Positions 8,654 to 15,798 of a stretch of 46,327 bases of DNA are shown one piece after another. The notes below the pieces were generated by a model, which searched no databases, had not been told where the DNA came from, and saw nothing but the letters and a program-made list of their open reading frames with translations. This stretch comes from CAWCLK01 sp963796225 (GTDB lineage Bacteria; Actinomycetota; Nitriliruptoria; Nitriliruptorales; Nitriliruptoraceae), in NCBI GenBank assembly GCA_963796225.1, contig CAWCLK010000048.1:1-46327 (forward strand), given 5' to 3'. The first letter of the stretch is position 1, and each line of letters begins with the position of its first letter. The translations under genes were made by a program, and so were the position numbers.

Positions 8654-9766
8654 TCAGGCGGCGTGGACGACCACGCCGCCCACCACCGTGGCGCTCACCG
8701 TGCCGTCCTCCTCCAGCACCACGAGGTCGGCCGGGGCGCCCACTGCCACACCGGCGGCCTGTGCGATCCCCAGCACGGCCGCCGGACGCGTGCTGGCGGC
8801 GACCCACGCATCGTCGGCCGTCGCACCGGTGGCCCGGGCCCAGGTCCCCACGCCGACACCGAGCCCGGCGACGGCGCCGGCCAACTGGCCCTCCGGATGG
8901 CGCGCGGCCCCGTCGGCGACCCGGACCGGGTGCCCCGCGAGGCTCCCCGCCCCGTCGGCGCCGGCCGCGACCCGGTCGCTGACGAGCACGACCCGCTCCC
9001 CCGCTGCCCGATGGGCCAGCGCCAGGGCGACGTCGCCGACGTGGTGGCCGTCGGCGATCACGCCGACCCACAGGCGGTCGTCGACCAGCGCCAGCCCGGC
9101 CAGCCCGGGCGCGCGGTGGTGCAGGGGCGCCATGGCGTTGGGCCAGTGGGTGACGAGCCGCGCCCCGGCGTCGACGGCGGCGCGGGCCGTGGCGACGTCG
9201 GTGTCGGTGTGGCCGAGCGCGACCACCACGCCCCTCGCCGCCAGGCCAGCCACCAGCCCCAGCGCCCCGGCACGTTCCGGCGCCAGCGTGACCACGCGGA
9301 CATCGGGACGGGCCCACGTCGCGACCTCGTCCGGCAGGACGTCCCGCAGCGCGTCCGGGGGGTGCGCCCCGCGTCGCCCCGGCGCGAGGTGGGGGCCCTC
9401 CACGTGCCAGCCCAGCGGCCGCGCCCCGACCCACCCGGCGGGCGCCCCGGCACGCAACACCGCGACGGCTTCGTCGACGCGCGCCCGTGACGGCGACACC
9501 AGCGTCGGCAGGAACGCCGTCACGCCCTCGGCGGCCAGCGCGGCGCCGACCTCCCAGACCCCACCCGGGTGCGTCGTGAGGTCGACGGTCCCGACACCGT
9601 TGACCTGCAGGTCGACCAGCCCGGGACGCACGACGTGATCGGCGTCGCCGGGGCGGGGCACAGCGACCTCGTCGACAGCGGCGATCACCCCGTCCTCGCA
9701 GGTGACGGTCACGACCGGCGCGTCGGGTGCCGTGCCGGTCCGCCCCACGACGCACGTGGTGGTCAC
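8654..9766 (-). CDS. nagA: N-acetylglucosamine-6-phosphate deacetylase
   Basis: 370 residues from GTG 9766. The amidohydrolase pattern is complete: VRPGLVDLQVNGVGTVD (metal-binding start), GWHVEGPHLAPGRRGAH (conserved Glu), VVALGHTDTD (metal His), THWPNAMAPLHHRAPGL (second His), VIADGHHV (substrate His) and LVSDRVAAGADG, where the catalytic Asp usually sits in LVTDA. It deacetylates GlcNAc-6-P in amino-sugar and cell-wall recycling. Its GTG overlaps the stop of the upstream GNAT gene by four bases, so the two are probably translated together. No nagB or PTS gene is in the window. Confidence 0.85.
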   Translation of the reverse strand: MTTTCVVGRTGTAPDAPVVTVTCEDGVIAAVDEVAVPRPGDADHVVRPGLVDLQVNGVGTVDLTTHPGGVWEVGAALAAEGVTAFLPTLVSPSRARVDEAVAVLRAGAPAGWVGARPLGWHVEGPHLAPGRRGAHPPDALRDVLPDEVATWARPDVRVVTLAPERAGALGLVAGLAARGVVVALGHTDTDVATARAAVDAGARLVTHWPNAMAPLHHRAPGLAGLALVDDRLWVGVIADGHHVGDVALALAHRAAGERVVLVSDRVAAGADGAGSLAGHPVRVADGAARHPEGQLAGAVAGLGVGVGTWARATGATADDAWVAASTRPAAVLGIAQAAGVAVGAPADLVVLEEDGTVSATVVGGVVVHAA

Positions 9767-10269
9767 GCCAGGTCGCGCACGAGCAGCCGGACCCGCTTGG
9801 CCCCACCCTCGGTGTCCTGCTCGCCGACACCAATGAAGCCGTGCGCGGCGTGGAAGGCCAGCGAGGCCTGGTTCGGCGGCTGCACGTTGACCTCGGCGGT
9901 GACGACCGGCGCGCCGGCCGCCTCGGCGTCCGCGGCCACCCGCTCGTACAGCGCCGACCCGATGCCGTGCCGGCCGTGGGCCGGGTCGACCACGACCCGG
10001 TCGACGTAGCGGAAGGCCGGGTAGCGGTCGGCGAAGAAGCGGTAGTTCGGGGACTCGTACTCGGCGCCCGGACCGAACACGATGGCGAAGGCCACGACCC
10101 CGCCGCCGTCGCCCTCGGTGGCGACCAGCGTCGTGGCCGACTGCTCGACCAGGCGCCACAGCTCGCGCTCGTCCACGTCCCCGACCGCCGGCAACGCCCC
10201 GCGGTTGAGCCACAGGATCGTGTCGAGGTCCTCGCCCCGGGCCTCGCGGATCTGGATGTCGGTGTCCAC
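9763..10269 (-). CDS. GNAT family N-acetyltransferase, coupled to nagA
   Basis: 168 residues from GTG 10269. The acetyl-CoA pyrophosphate loop is in DPAHGRHGIGSALYERVA, followed by VTAEVNVQPPNQASLAFHAAHGFIGVGEQ, a classic strand-helix end of a compact GNAT. The 3' end overlaps nagA by the four bases GTGA. The coupling suggests a job linked to amino-sugar turnover or, more simply, shared expression. The upstream gap to the divergent GCS2 gene is about 127 bases and should hold both promoters. Confidence 0.82.
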   Translation of the reverse strand: MDTDIQIREARGEDLDTILWLNRGALPAVGDVDERELWRLVEQSATTLVATEGDGGGVVAFAIVFGPGAEYESPNYRFFADRYPAFRYVDRVVVDPAHGRHGIGSALYERVAADAEAAGAPVVTAEVNVQPPNQASLAFHAAHGFIGVGEQDTEGGAKRVRLLVRDLA

Positions 10270-10345
10270 GGTGCATGCTCCCAGACCGGCCCCGGGACGG
10301 GACCCGGTCGGTCACGGGTCCACCGGTCCCCCGGGGGCACGGTCC

Positions 10346-10351
10346 TAGTAT
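10346..10351 (+). promoter_or_regulatory. possible -10 element of the GCS2-family gene
   Basis: TAGTAT stands out in a GC-rich intergenic stretch, 46 bases before the proposed GTG start. No convincing -35 box lies 16-18 bases upstream, so this is a weak call based on composition and location. Confidence 0.3.
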
Positions 10352-10396
10352 CGGGTGCGACCGGGGCACAGGACCAAACCCGGGGCGGGAGCCAGC

Positions 10397-11863
10397 GTGG
10401 GCGAGGAGATCGAGCGGGTGCAGTTCACCCGCGAGGACCGCCAGCGCTACCGCGACAAGGTCAAGCGCTGCCTCGGGGTCCTCGAACGCATGCTGGCGGC
10501 CGACGCGTTCGAGATGGAACGCAAGCTCGCCGGCCTCGAGATGGAGTTCTACGTCGTCGACGCCGACGGGCGCCCCGCCAACGTCAACGCCGAGCTGCTC
10601 GACCGCATCGCGTCGGAGGACTTCCAGACCGAGCTCGCCCAGTTCAACATCGAGTTCAACCTCGCCCCCCACAAGCTGTCGGGGACGATGTTCCGCGAGA
10701 TGGAGGAGGAGCTGGTCACCTCCTTCGAGCACGCCCAGCGTCGAGCGGAAGAGATGGACGCCGGCATCGCCATGATCGGGATCCTGCCGACCCTGGCGGA
10801 CCTCGACATCACCATCCAGTCGATGTCGGCCAATCCCCGGTACCACCTGCTCAACGAGCAGGTGCTCGAGGCGCGGGGCGAGGACCTCGTGGTCGACATC
10901 GAGGGCCCCGAGAAGCTGCGGCTCGAGGCCAACTCCATCATGATCGAGGCCGCCGCGACCTCCGTGCAGCTGCACCTGCAGGTCTCCCCCGACGGCTTCC
11001 CCACGGTCTGGAACGCCGCCCAGGCCATCGCCGGGCCCCAGGTGGCGATGGCGGCGAACTCCCCGTTCCTGCTGGGCAAGGAGCTGTGGCGCGAGACGCG
11101 CATCGCCGTGTTCGAGCAGACCATCGACACCCGCCCCGAGGAGCTCACCGCCCAGGGCGTGCGGCCCCGGGTGTGGTTCGGCGAACGCTGGATCGACGCG
11201 GTCACGGACCTCTTCGACGAGAACGTCCGCTACTTCCCGGCGCTGCTGCCGCTGCTCGACGCGGAGGACCCCGAGGAGGTCCTGGCCCGCGGCGACGTCC
11301 CGCACCTGCGCGAGCTGACCCTGCACAACGGCACCGTCTACCGCTGGAACCGCCCCGTCTACGCGGTGGCGAGGGGCAAACCCCACGTGCGCATCGAGAA
11401 CCGCGTGCTGCCCGCCGGCCCGACCATGGTCGACGCGATCGCCAACGCCGCGCTGTACTACGGGCTGGTGCGGGGCGTGGCCGAGCTGGACCCGCCCATC
11501 ACCCGCCAGCTGTCCTTCCAGGCCGCCCAGCAGAACTTCGTCGCCGCGGCCCGGGACGGCATCGACGCGTCGCTGTTCTGGCCGGGCGTCGGCGAGGTGC
11601 CCGCCACCGAGCTCGTCCTCCGCACGCTGCTGCCCATCGCCCACGACGGGCTGGACCGCTGGGGCATCGACCGGCGCGACCGGGACCACTACCTCGGCAT
11701 CATCGAACAGCGATGCCTGCGCCGCACCAACGGGGCCAGCTGGCAGGTCGCCACCTACCGCGCCGGGTGCGAGCGCGGCCTCGACCGCCCCGACGCGCTG
11801 CTGGCCATGACCCAGCGCTACCTCGAGCACATGCGGTCCAACGAGCCGGTCCACACCTGGTGA
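10397..11863 (+). CDS. glutamate-cysteine ligase family 2 (GCS2) protein
   Basis: 488 residues from GTG 10397. Family 2 glutamate-cysteine ligases couple glutamate to an amine or thiol using ATP. Seen: LAGLEMEFYVVDADG (metal/ATP Glu motif near the N-terminus), QFNIEFNLAPHKLSG, LEANSIMIEAAATSVQLHLQV, MAANSPFLLGKELWRETR, and PHVRIENRVLPAGPTMVDAIAN (the R-x-E strand near the active site). The length suits the long actinobacterial clade, which is distinct from EgtA and from the gamma-glutamyl-cysteine enzymes of proteobacteria. In a mycothiol user its real substrate is uncertain. It is monocistronic, or leads the GerW-like gene 76 bases on. Confidence 0.8.
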   Translation: MGEEIERVQFTREDRQRYRDKVKRCLGVLERMLAADAFEMERKLAGLEMEFYVVDADGRPANVNAELLDRIASEDFQTELAQFNIEFNLAPHKLSGTMFREMEEELVTSFEHAQRRAEEMDAGIAMIGILPTLADLDITIQSMSANPRYHLLNEQVLEARGEDLVVDIEGPEKLRLEANSIMIEAAATSVQLHLQVSPDGFPTVWNAAQAIAGPQVAMAANSPFLLGKELWRETRIAVFEQTIDTRPEELTAQGVRPRVWFGERWIDAVTDLFDENVRYFPALLPLLDAEDPEEVLARGDVPHLRELTLHNGTVYRWNRPVYAVARGKPHVRIENRVLPAGPTMVDAIANAALYYGLVRGVAELDPPITRQLSFQAAQQNFVAAARDGIDASLFWPGVGEVPATELVLRTLLPIAHDGLDRWGIDRRDRDHYLGIIEQRCLRRTNGASWQVATYRAGCERGLDRPDALLAMTQRYLEHMRSNEPVHTW

Positions 11864-11868
11864 GCACC

Positions 11869-11886
11869 GGGCCCTCCGGCCCTTCT
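11869..11886 (+). terminator. weak hairpin terminator after GCS2 gene
   Basis: Five-pair stem GGGCC/GGCCC with a four-base loop (CTCC) followed by TTCT, starting six bases after the GCS2 stop. The short stem makes it a weak call; it may only attenuate transcription into the GerW-like gene. Confidence 0.35.
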
Positions 11887-11939
11887 CGCACCTCGCCGGC
11901 AGGCGCACCATGGGAGGAGCTGTGCAGGAGGGCACGACC

Positions 11940-12311
11940 ATGCAGGTCACCGACCTGGTCCACGAAGCCCGCGAGAGCATCACCGTCCAGCGTGTGTTCG
12001 CCCCGCCCCACGAGGTCGACGGTGTCACCATCATCGCTGCCGCCCGCGTGTCGGGCGGTGCGGGGGGCGGCGGCGGCCAGGGCAAGGACGGCGACGGGGG
12101 CGAGGGCGGTGGCTTCGCCGTGGGCGCTCGCCCGGCTGGCGCCTACGTGGTCCGTGGGGGCGAGGTCAGGTGGCGCCCCGCCGTGGACGTCAACCAGGTC
12201 GTGGGCACCGTCGGGGCGGTGGCGATGGTCTGGATGGTGACGCGCATGCTCACCCGCCGGGCCCGGTACCGCGTGGCCGCAGAGCATGTGGCATCACGGC
12301 GTCACGGCTGA
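11940..12311 (+). CDS. GerW/YtfJ family protein
   Basis: 123 residues from ATG 11940, with GGAGG-type ribosome sites upstream. It reads MQVTDLVHEARESITVQRVF, then DGVTIIAAARVSGGAG, a glycine-rich loop, GFAVGARPAGAYVVRGGEVRWRPAVD and a hydrophobic C-terminal helix VGTVGAVAMVWMVTRML. This is the pattern of the GerW (YtfJ) family, first known from spore germination in Bacillus but widespread in non-sporing actinobacteria. A membrane-anchored role is likely from the tail; the biochemical function is not known. Its last ten bases overlap the end of mnhG on the other strand. Confidence 0.75.
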   Translation: MQVTDLVHEARESITVQRVFAPPHEVDGVTIIAAARVSGGAGGGGGQGKDGDGGEGGGFAVGARPAGAYVVRGGEVRWRPAVDVNQVVGTVGAVAMVWMVTRMLTRRARYRVAAEHVASRRHG

Positions 12312-12640
12312 CCCGGTCCTGCGTCGGCGAGCTCGTCGACGGACGTGCCCGGCGCCAGCTCGGTGCCGGCGCGGTAGGCGGCGCGCCCGACGAGGTGTGA
12401 CCCGACCGGGGCGGTGACGAACTGCAGGACGACCACGAGCAGCAGCTTCGCGCGGCTGCCGGTGTCGGGCACCAGCAGGGCCGCCCCGCCCAGCACCAGC
12501 GCCAGGCCCAGCGTGGCCGGCTTGGTCGCCGCGTGCATGCGGGCGAACACGTCGGGGAAGCGCTGCAGCCCCAGTCCGGCGATGACGGCCAGCGCCGCCC
12601 CGACCAGGATCATGGCGCCGCCGAGGACCTCGAGGATCAT
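12302..12640 (-). CDS. mnhG: Na+/H+ antiporter subunit G
   Basis: 112 residues from ATG 12640. Small membrane subunit of the Mrp antiporter: MILEVLGGAMILVGAALAVI, then LGLQRFPDVFARMHAATKPATLG, which is the family signature, and a second and third helix ending in VTAPVGSHLVGRAAYR. It is last in the operon; its ATG overlaps the mnhF stop by four bases. The short acidic tail after residue 95 is variable in the family. Confidence 0.9.
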   Translation of the reverse strand: MILEVLGGAMILVGAALAVIAGLGLQRFPDVFARMHAATKPATLGLALVLGGAALLVPDTGSRAKLLLVVVLQFVTAPVGSHLVGRAAYRAGTELAPGTSVDELADAGPGQP

Positions 12641-12900
12641 CGTGCCCCCCGTCGCTCGACGAACCGGGCCACGAGGGCCGTGCCGGTGAACCCCAGCAGG
12701 GACGCGACGACGAGCACGTCGAGGAACTCGCCGGACCCGGTGCGCACCGCGCCGACCGCGATGCCGCACACGACGATGACCAGGAGGGTGTCCAGCGCCA
12801 CGATGCGGTCCGGGAACGACCCGCCACGCACGAGGCGGACCAGGCACAGCGCGGCCGCGACGGCGAGCAGGCCGAGGGCGGTCGAGGTGAGCAGCATCAT
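12637..12900 (-). CDS. mnhF: Na+/H+ antiporter subunit F
   Basis: 87 residues from ATG 12900. Three hydrophobic helices with the signature LVRGGSFPDRIVALDTL, seen in all MnhF/MrpF proteins, then GAVRTGSGEFLDVLVVASLLGF. It overlaps mnhE at its start and mnhG at its end by four bases each (ATGA). Confidence 0.9.
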   Translation of the reverse strand: MMLLTSTALGLLAVAAALCLVRLVRGGSFPDRIVALDTLLVIVVCGIAVGAVRTGSGEFLDVLVVASLLGFTGTALVARFVERRGAR

Positions 12901-13457
12901 GACGGGGTCTCCTCCCGTGCGGTGGCGGCAGGGGGCTCGTGGCCGAAGGCGGCCAGGGCGACCGCCTCGAGGCGATGGATGTCGGCGCGCACGTCCTCGA
13001 TGGCGCGCAGGTGCAGCACGTGGACGTAGAGCGTGGGCGGCTCCCGGCGCACCTCGAGGGTCAGCGTCCCCGGCGTCAACGAGATGGCGTTGCCGATCAG
13101 GGTGATCAGCCCCGGCGAGCGGGTCCGCAGCGGGACCGCCACGATCCCCTCGGTGATGTCGTTGGTGGGGGTCACGACCTCCCACGCGACCACAGCACTG
13201 GCCCGGACCAGGGCCCAGAGGAACACCAGCCCGAACCGCGCGATCGCCACGGGCCGGACCGGCAGGCGGTGCTCCTTGTGGGTGACGGGCCGCAGGCGCA
13301 GCGTCAGCAGCCCCAGCACGCCGCCCCACAGCACGTTCGCCGCGGTGGGCGCGCCCCACAGCGCCGTCCAGACCACGATCGACCAGACGACCACCGCGAG
13401 GACCCGCAGGACGTCGCGGGACCCGGCGGGCGGGGCGGGGCGGGGCGAGCGGCTCAT
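12897..13457 (-). CDS. mnhE: Na+/H+ antiporter subunit E
   Basis: 186 residues from ATG 13457. Two to three N-terminal helices, then the soluble domain with LIGNAISLTPGTLTLEV, the best conserved part of MnhE/MrpE, and LYVHVLHLRAIEDVRADIHRLE. An N-terminal Pro/Arg-rich stretch of about 15 residues precedes the first helix. Four-base overlaps with mnhD and mnhF. Confidence 0.9.
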   Translation of the reverse strand: MSRSPRPAPPAGSRDVLRVLAVVVWSIVVWTALWGAPTAANVLWGGVLGLLTLRLRPVTHKEHRLPVRPVAIARFGLVFLWALVRASAVVAWEVVTPTNDITEGIVAVPLRTRSPGLITLIGNAISLTPGTLTLEVRREPPTLYVHVLHLRAIEDVRADIHRLEAVALAAFGHEPPAATAREETPS

Positions 13458-14954
13458 CGCAGCACCGCCTCGATGTAGTCGGTGCGGTCGAGCAGGACGG
13501 TGGCCGCCCGCTCGCTGAACGCGTACAGCGGACCGGCCACGACCACGAACCCCAGCGACACGGCCACCATGACCGCGGTCGACGCGGTCATCAGCCGCGG
13601 GGCGCGGAAGCTGCCCTGGACCGACTCGGCGTGGGGCGGCAGCTCGTCGGGCGCGCCCCAGAACACGCCGTTCCAGATCTTGGTCATCGAGAACAGCGTG
13701 AAGAGGCTGACGGCCAGCGCGACGCCGGCGGCGGCCCACTGCTGGGCCCCGAACCCGGCCTGGACGAGCGCGAGCTTGGCCACGAAGCCGGACAGCGGCG
13801 GGATCCCGGCCAGGCTGAGGGCCGGCAGCAGGAACAGGGCGGCCAGCAGCGGCGCCCCGTGCAACAGCCCGCCGAGCCGGTGCAGCTGCCCGGTGCCGGT
13901 GGTCTCCTCGATGATCCCGCCGACGAGGAACAGGGTGGTCTTCACCACGATGTGGTGGACGATGTAGAGCACCGCGCCGGCCACCCCGGCCAGCGAGAAC
14001 AGGCCCAGCCCGAAGATCATGTAGCCGATCTGGCTGACGATGTGGAAGGACAGGATGCGCTTGACGTCGTCCTGGGCGATCGCGCCGAACACGCCGACGG
14101 TCATGGTCAGGGCGGCGAGCACCAGCAGGATCGTCGAGGCGGTCCCGCCCGTCGGGAACAGCAACGTCTGGGTGCGGATGATCGCGTACACGCCGACCTT
14201 GGTGAGCAGGCCGGCGAACAGCGCGGTCACCGGGGACGGGGCGGTCGGGTAGCTGTCGGGCAGCCACTGGAACAACGGGAAGATCGCGGCCTTCACGCCG
14301 AACACGACCAGCAGGAGGAGGCCGAGGGCGGTGCGGACCGCCGGGTCGACCTGCTCGAGCGCGCCCGCGAGGTCGGCGAGGTTGACCGTCCCGGTGGCGG
14401 CGTAGACCAGCCCGACGGCGGTGATGAACAGCGTCGAGGCGAGCAGGCCGATGACCACGTAGGTCATGCCGTGCCGCACCTGGGCGCGCGACCCACCGAG
14501 CGTGATGAGGACGTACGAGGCGGTCAGCATCACCTCGAACGAGACGAACAGGTTGAACAGGTCGGCGGTGAGGAACGACGCGGCCACGCCGGCGGCGAGC
14601 ACCAGGTAGACGGGGTGGAAGGCCGGCGCCTGGTCCTTCGTGCGCGTCGAGCCGATGGCGTAGACCATCACGACCAACAGCATCAGCGACGACACCACGA
14701 GCATGATCCCCGACAGGGGGTCGGCGGCGATCACGATCCCGATCGATCGGATCGCGCCCGCCGATCGGCACCGATGCCACCGAGCCGTCCCAGACGTGGG
14801 CCAGCACCCAGCCCGACAGCACCAGCAGCGTGGACAGCACCAGCAGGCTGAGGACACGCTGGGCCACCAGGCGTCGGGTGGCCAGCAGCAGGGACAGGGC
14901 GGCCGCGCCGAGGGGCAGGGCGATGAGCAGCGGCAGCACGAGCTCGGGGGTCAC
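13454..14954 (-). CDS. mnhD: Na+/H+ antiporter subunit D (one frameshift)
   Basis: About 500 residues, the NuoN/NuoM-like proton channel subunit. The N-terminus (GTG 14954, VTPELVLPLLIALPLGAAAL) is in one frame. Near 14750 the frame changes in the stretch around GATCCGATCGATCGG, and the rest is intact: IVIAADPLSGIMLVVSSLML, LFNLFVSFEVMLTASYVLI (channel Glu), FGVKAAIFPLFQWLPDSYP (key Lys) and AQDDVKRILSFHIVSQIGYM. It is otherwise a full-length subunit flanked by intact partners, so a sequence error is the simplest reading. GTGA overlap with mnhC. Confidence 0.88.
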
Positions 14955-15355
14955 GACGACTCCTCCGCCGTGCGCTCGCGCGTGTGTGCGCGGTCGGCCT
15001 CGCGGTGCCGCAGCGCCTCGGCGATGCGGCGGTCCTCGATGTCGTCCTCCACGGCGTCGTCCTCGCCGAAGCGCCAGCTGCGGTAGGCCATGGCCAGGAG
15101 GAAGCCGCTGACCCCGAAGGTGATCACGATCGCGGTCAGGGCCAGCGCCTGCGGCAGCGGGTCCGCCGTGGTCGCCGGGTCGGCACCGGCCACCGGCACG
15201 CCGCCCGCCCGGCCCCCCGCCGCGAGCAGCAGCAGGTTGGCCCCGTGCCCGAGCACCGCCAGCCCGATCACGATGCGCGACAGCGAGCGCTGGAGGATCA
15301 ACCACGTGCCGACGCCGTACAGCACGGCGACGGTGACGGCGAGCAGCAGGGTCAT
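14951..15355 (-). CDS. mnhC: Na+/H+ antiporter subunit C
   Basis: 134 residues from ATG 15355. NuoK-like subunit with three helices: LYGVGTWLILQRSLSRIVIG, LAVLGHGANLLLLAAGG and LALTAIVITFGVSGFLLAMAY, where DPLPQALALTAIVI is the family signature. It has a charged C-terminal tail of about 35 residues. Four-base overlaps with mnhB upstream and mnhD downstream. Confidence 0.92.
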   Translation of the reverse strand: MTLLLAVTVAVLYGVGTWLILQRSLSRIVIGLAVLGHGANLLLLAAGGRAGGVPVAGADPATTADPLPQALALTAIVITFGVSGFLLAMAYRSWRFGEDDAVEDDIEDRRIAEALRHREADRAHTRERTAEESS

Positions 15356-15798
15356 GCTGCCCCCTCCTCGTCCGCTGCGGCTCCCAGCGAGCGCAGGAGG
15401 GCCAGGCCCAGCCCCACGACCACGAGGTAGACCCCGACGTCGAAGGGCAGGGCCGAGGTCGCCTTCAGCGTCCCGAGCACGGGGACGTCCACCTCGAGCT
15501 TCGCGCTGGACAGCAACGTCCCGCCCGCGATCCAGCCCGTGGCGCCCGTCAGCGCCGCCAGCAGCAGGCCCGTGCCGAGCAGCGTGTTCTCGTGCACGGC
15601 GGCGAGGGCGTCGACCTCGTCGGCCCCGCCGGCGACGTACCGCAGGACCAGGGCGGTGGCGGCCACGAGCCCGCCGACGAACCCGCCCCCGGGGGCGTTG
15701 TGGCCGGCGAACAGCAGGAACGCCGAGAACAGCAGGGCGGTGCGGGTGACCATGTCCAGCACCGTGTCGAGGATCAGGCTGCGGGGCGGGGTCGTCAT
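15352..15798 (-). CDS. mnhB: Na+/H+ antiporter subunit B
   Basis: 148 residues from ATG 15798. Typical MnhB: a first helix ALLFSAFLLFAGHNAPGGGFVGGL (GHNxPGGGF is diagnostic), then GWIAGGTLLSS and LPFDVGVYLVVVGLGLALLRS. Here MnhB is a separate gene, while MnhA keeps its own C-terminal MbhE-like domain. The ATG overlaps the mnhA stop (ATGA). Confidence 0.92.
   Translation of the reverse strand: MTTPPRSLILDTVLDMVTRTALLFSAFLLFAGHNAPGGGFVGGLVAATALVLRYVAGGADEVDALAAVHENTLLGTGLLLAALTGATGWIAGGTLLSSAKLEVDVPVLGTLKATSALPFDVGVYLVVVGLGLALLRSLGAAADEEGAA

Noticed and set aside
8654..12085. One minus-strand open frame of 1143 codons
   Set aside because: Only the part from 9766 to 8654 is nagA. The rest is antisense to the GCS2 gene and overlaps the GNAT in another frame.
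13631..14851. Open frame of 406 codons on the plus strand
   Set aside because: Antisense of mnhD; composition is Glu/Gln/Arg/Gly only, with no recognisable motif.
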